Shown here: positions 37,022 to 37,023 of the stretch, in pieces | Position numbering within the stretch: position 1 is the stretch's first letter | Layout of the letters: every line of letters begins with the position of its first letter | NCBI GenBank assembly: GCA_003213375.1 | Contig: QCNA01000009.1 | Coordinates: 1-37,023 of the forward strand | From: Prochlorococcus sp. AG-424-A03 | GTDB taxonomy: Bacteria; Cyanobacteriota; Cyanobacteriia; PCC-6307; Cyanobiaceae | Direction: 5' to 3' | DNA: 37,023 nt | Program-made: the position numbers and the translations under genes | The notes under the pieces: generated by a model | What the model saw: only the letters and a program-made list of their open reading frames with translations | The model's database searches: none | What the model was told of the DNA's origin: nothing

Positions 37022-37023
37022 AG

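Noticed and set aside
1-37023. Mobile elements, CRISPR arrays or prophage genes
   Set aside because: No transposase, integrase or phage protein, no regularly spaced repeats, and no obvious change in base composition were seen.

Overview
This window looks like a chromosome segment of a high-light-adapted marine Prochlorococcus, or a very close relative. The DNA is strongly AT-rich, gaps are short and neighbouring genes often overlap. The gene set is that of an oxygenic picocyanobacterium: Mg-chelatase ChlI, cytochrome b6f subunit PetG, a cM-like cytochrome c, a lycopene cyclase, GGPP synthase and two cobalamin/metal genes. The small RNA Yfr1 lies between the guaB-type gene and trxA, its known place in Prochlorococcus. 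I cannot assign a strain. I see no IS element, prophage, CRISPR array, tRNA or rRNA gene.

Layout. 1-5.3 kb: 3' part of cobB, then folD-crtE-DUF212 on the minus strand, a membrane HD-domain phosphohydrolase and a small membrane protein. 5.3-12.6 kb: leuA, a GH57 alpha-glucan enzyme, a lycopene cyclase and gyrA. 12.8-15.8 kb: guaB3, Yfr1, trxA-hisH-rsmD, and petG on the opposite strand overlapping the end of rsmD. 15.9-24.0 kb: a long plus-strand run of a cM-like cytochrome, a SPOUT methyltransferase, chlI, ruvC, 5-formyl-THF cyclo-ligase, sufE, hom, a small protein, and a peptide-type ABC binding protein plus one permease. 24.0-29.8 kb: a secreted alpha/beta hydrolase, an MFS transporter, a DUF2834 protein, a PfkB kinase, a small anchored protein, a pentapeptide-repeat protein and a possible cupin.

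29.9-33.2 kb holds the most unusual unit: a minus-strand operon of a circularly permuted ATP-grasp enzyme, an alpha-E protein and a transglutaminase-fold protein. Elsewhere this trio is often linked to the proteasome-like peptidase Anbu and is predicted to make or process a peptide; its product is unknown. No Anbu gene is present here. 33.3-34.8 kb has four small lineage-type proteins around the only long gene-poor stretch (34092-34650), which carries a strong two-way terminator hairpin and a 10-codon ORF with a perfect Shine-Dalgarno. The window ends with a COG0523/CobW GTPase (cut by the edge) overlapping a WD40 gene.

Coding compactness is extreme. Four convergent pairs overlap by exactly four bases through interleaved stop codons, one divergent pair has start codons two bases apart, and two genes (petG and a 51-residue Cys-rich protein) are short enough to be missed by usual ORF cut-offs.
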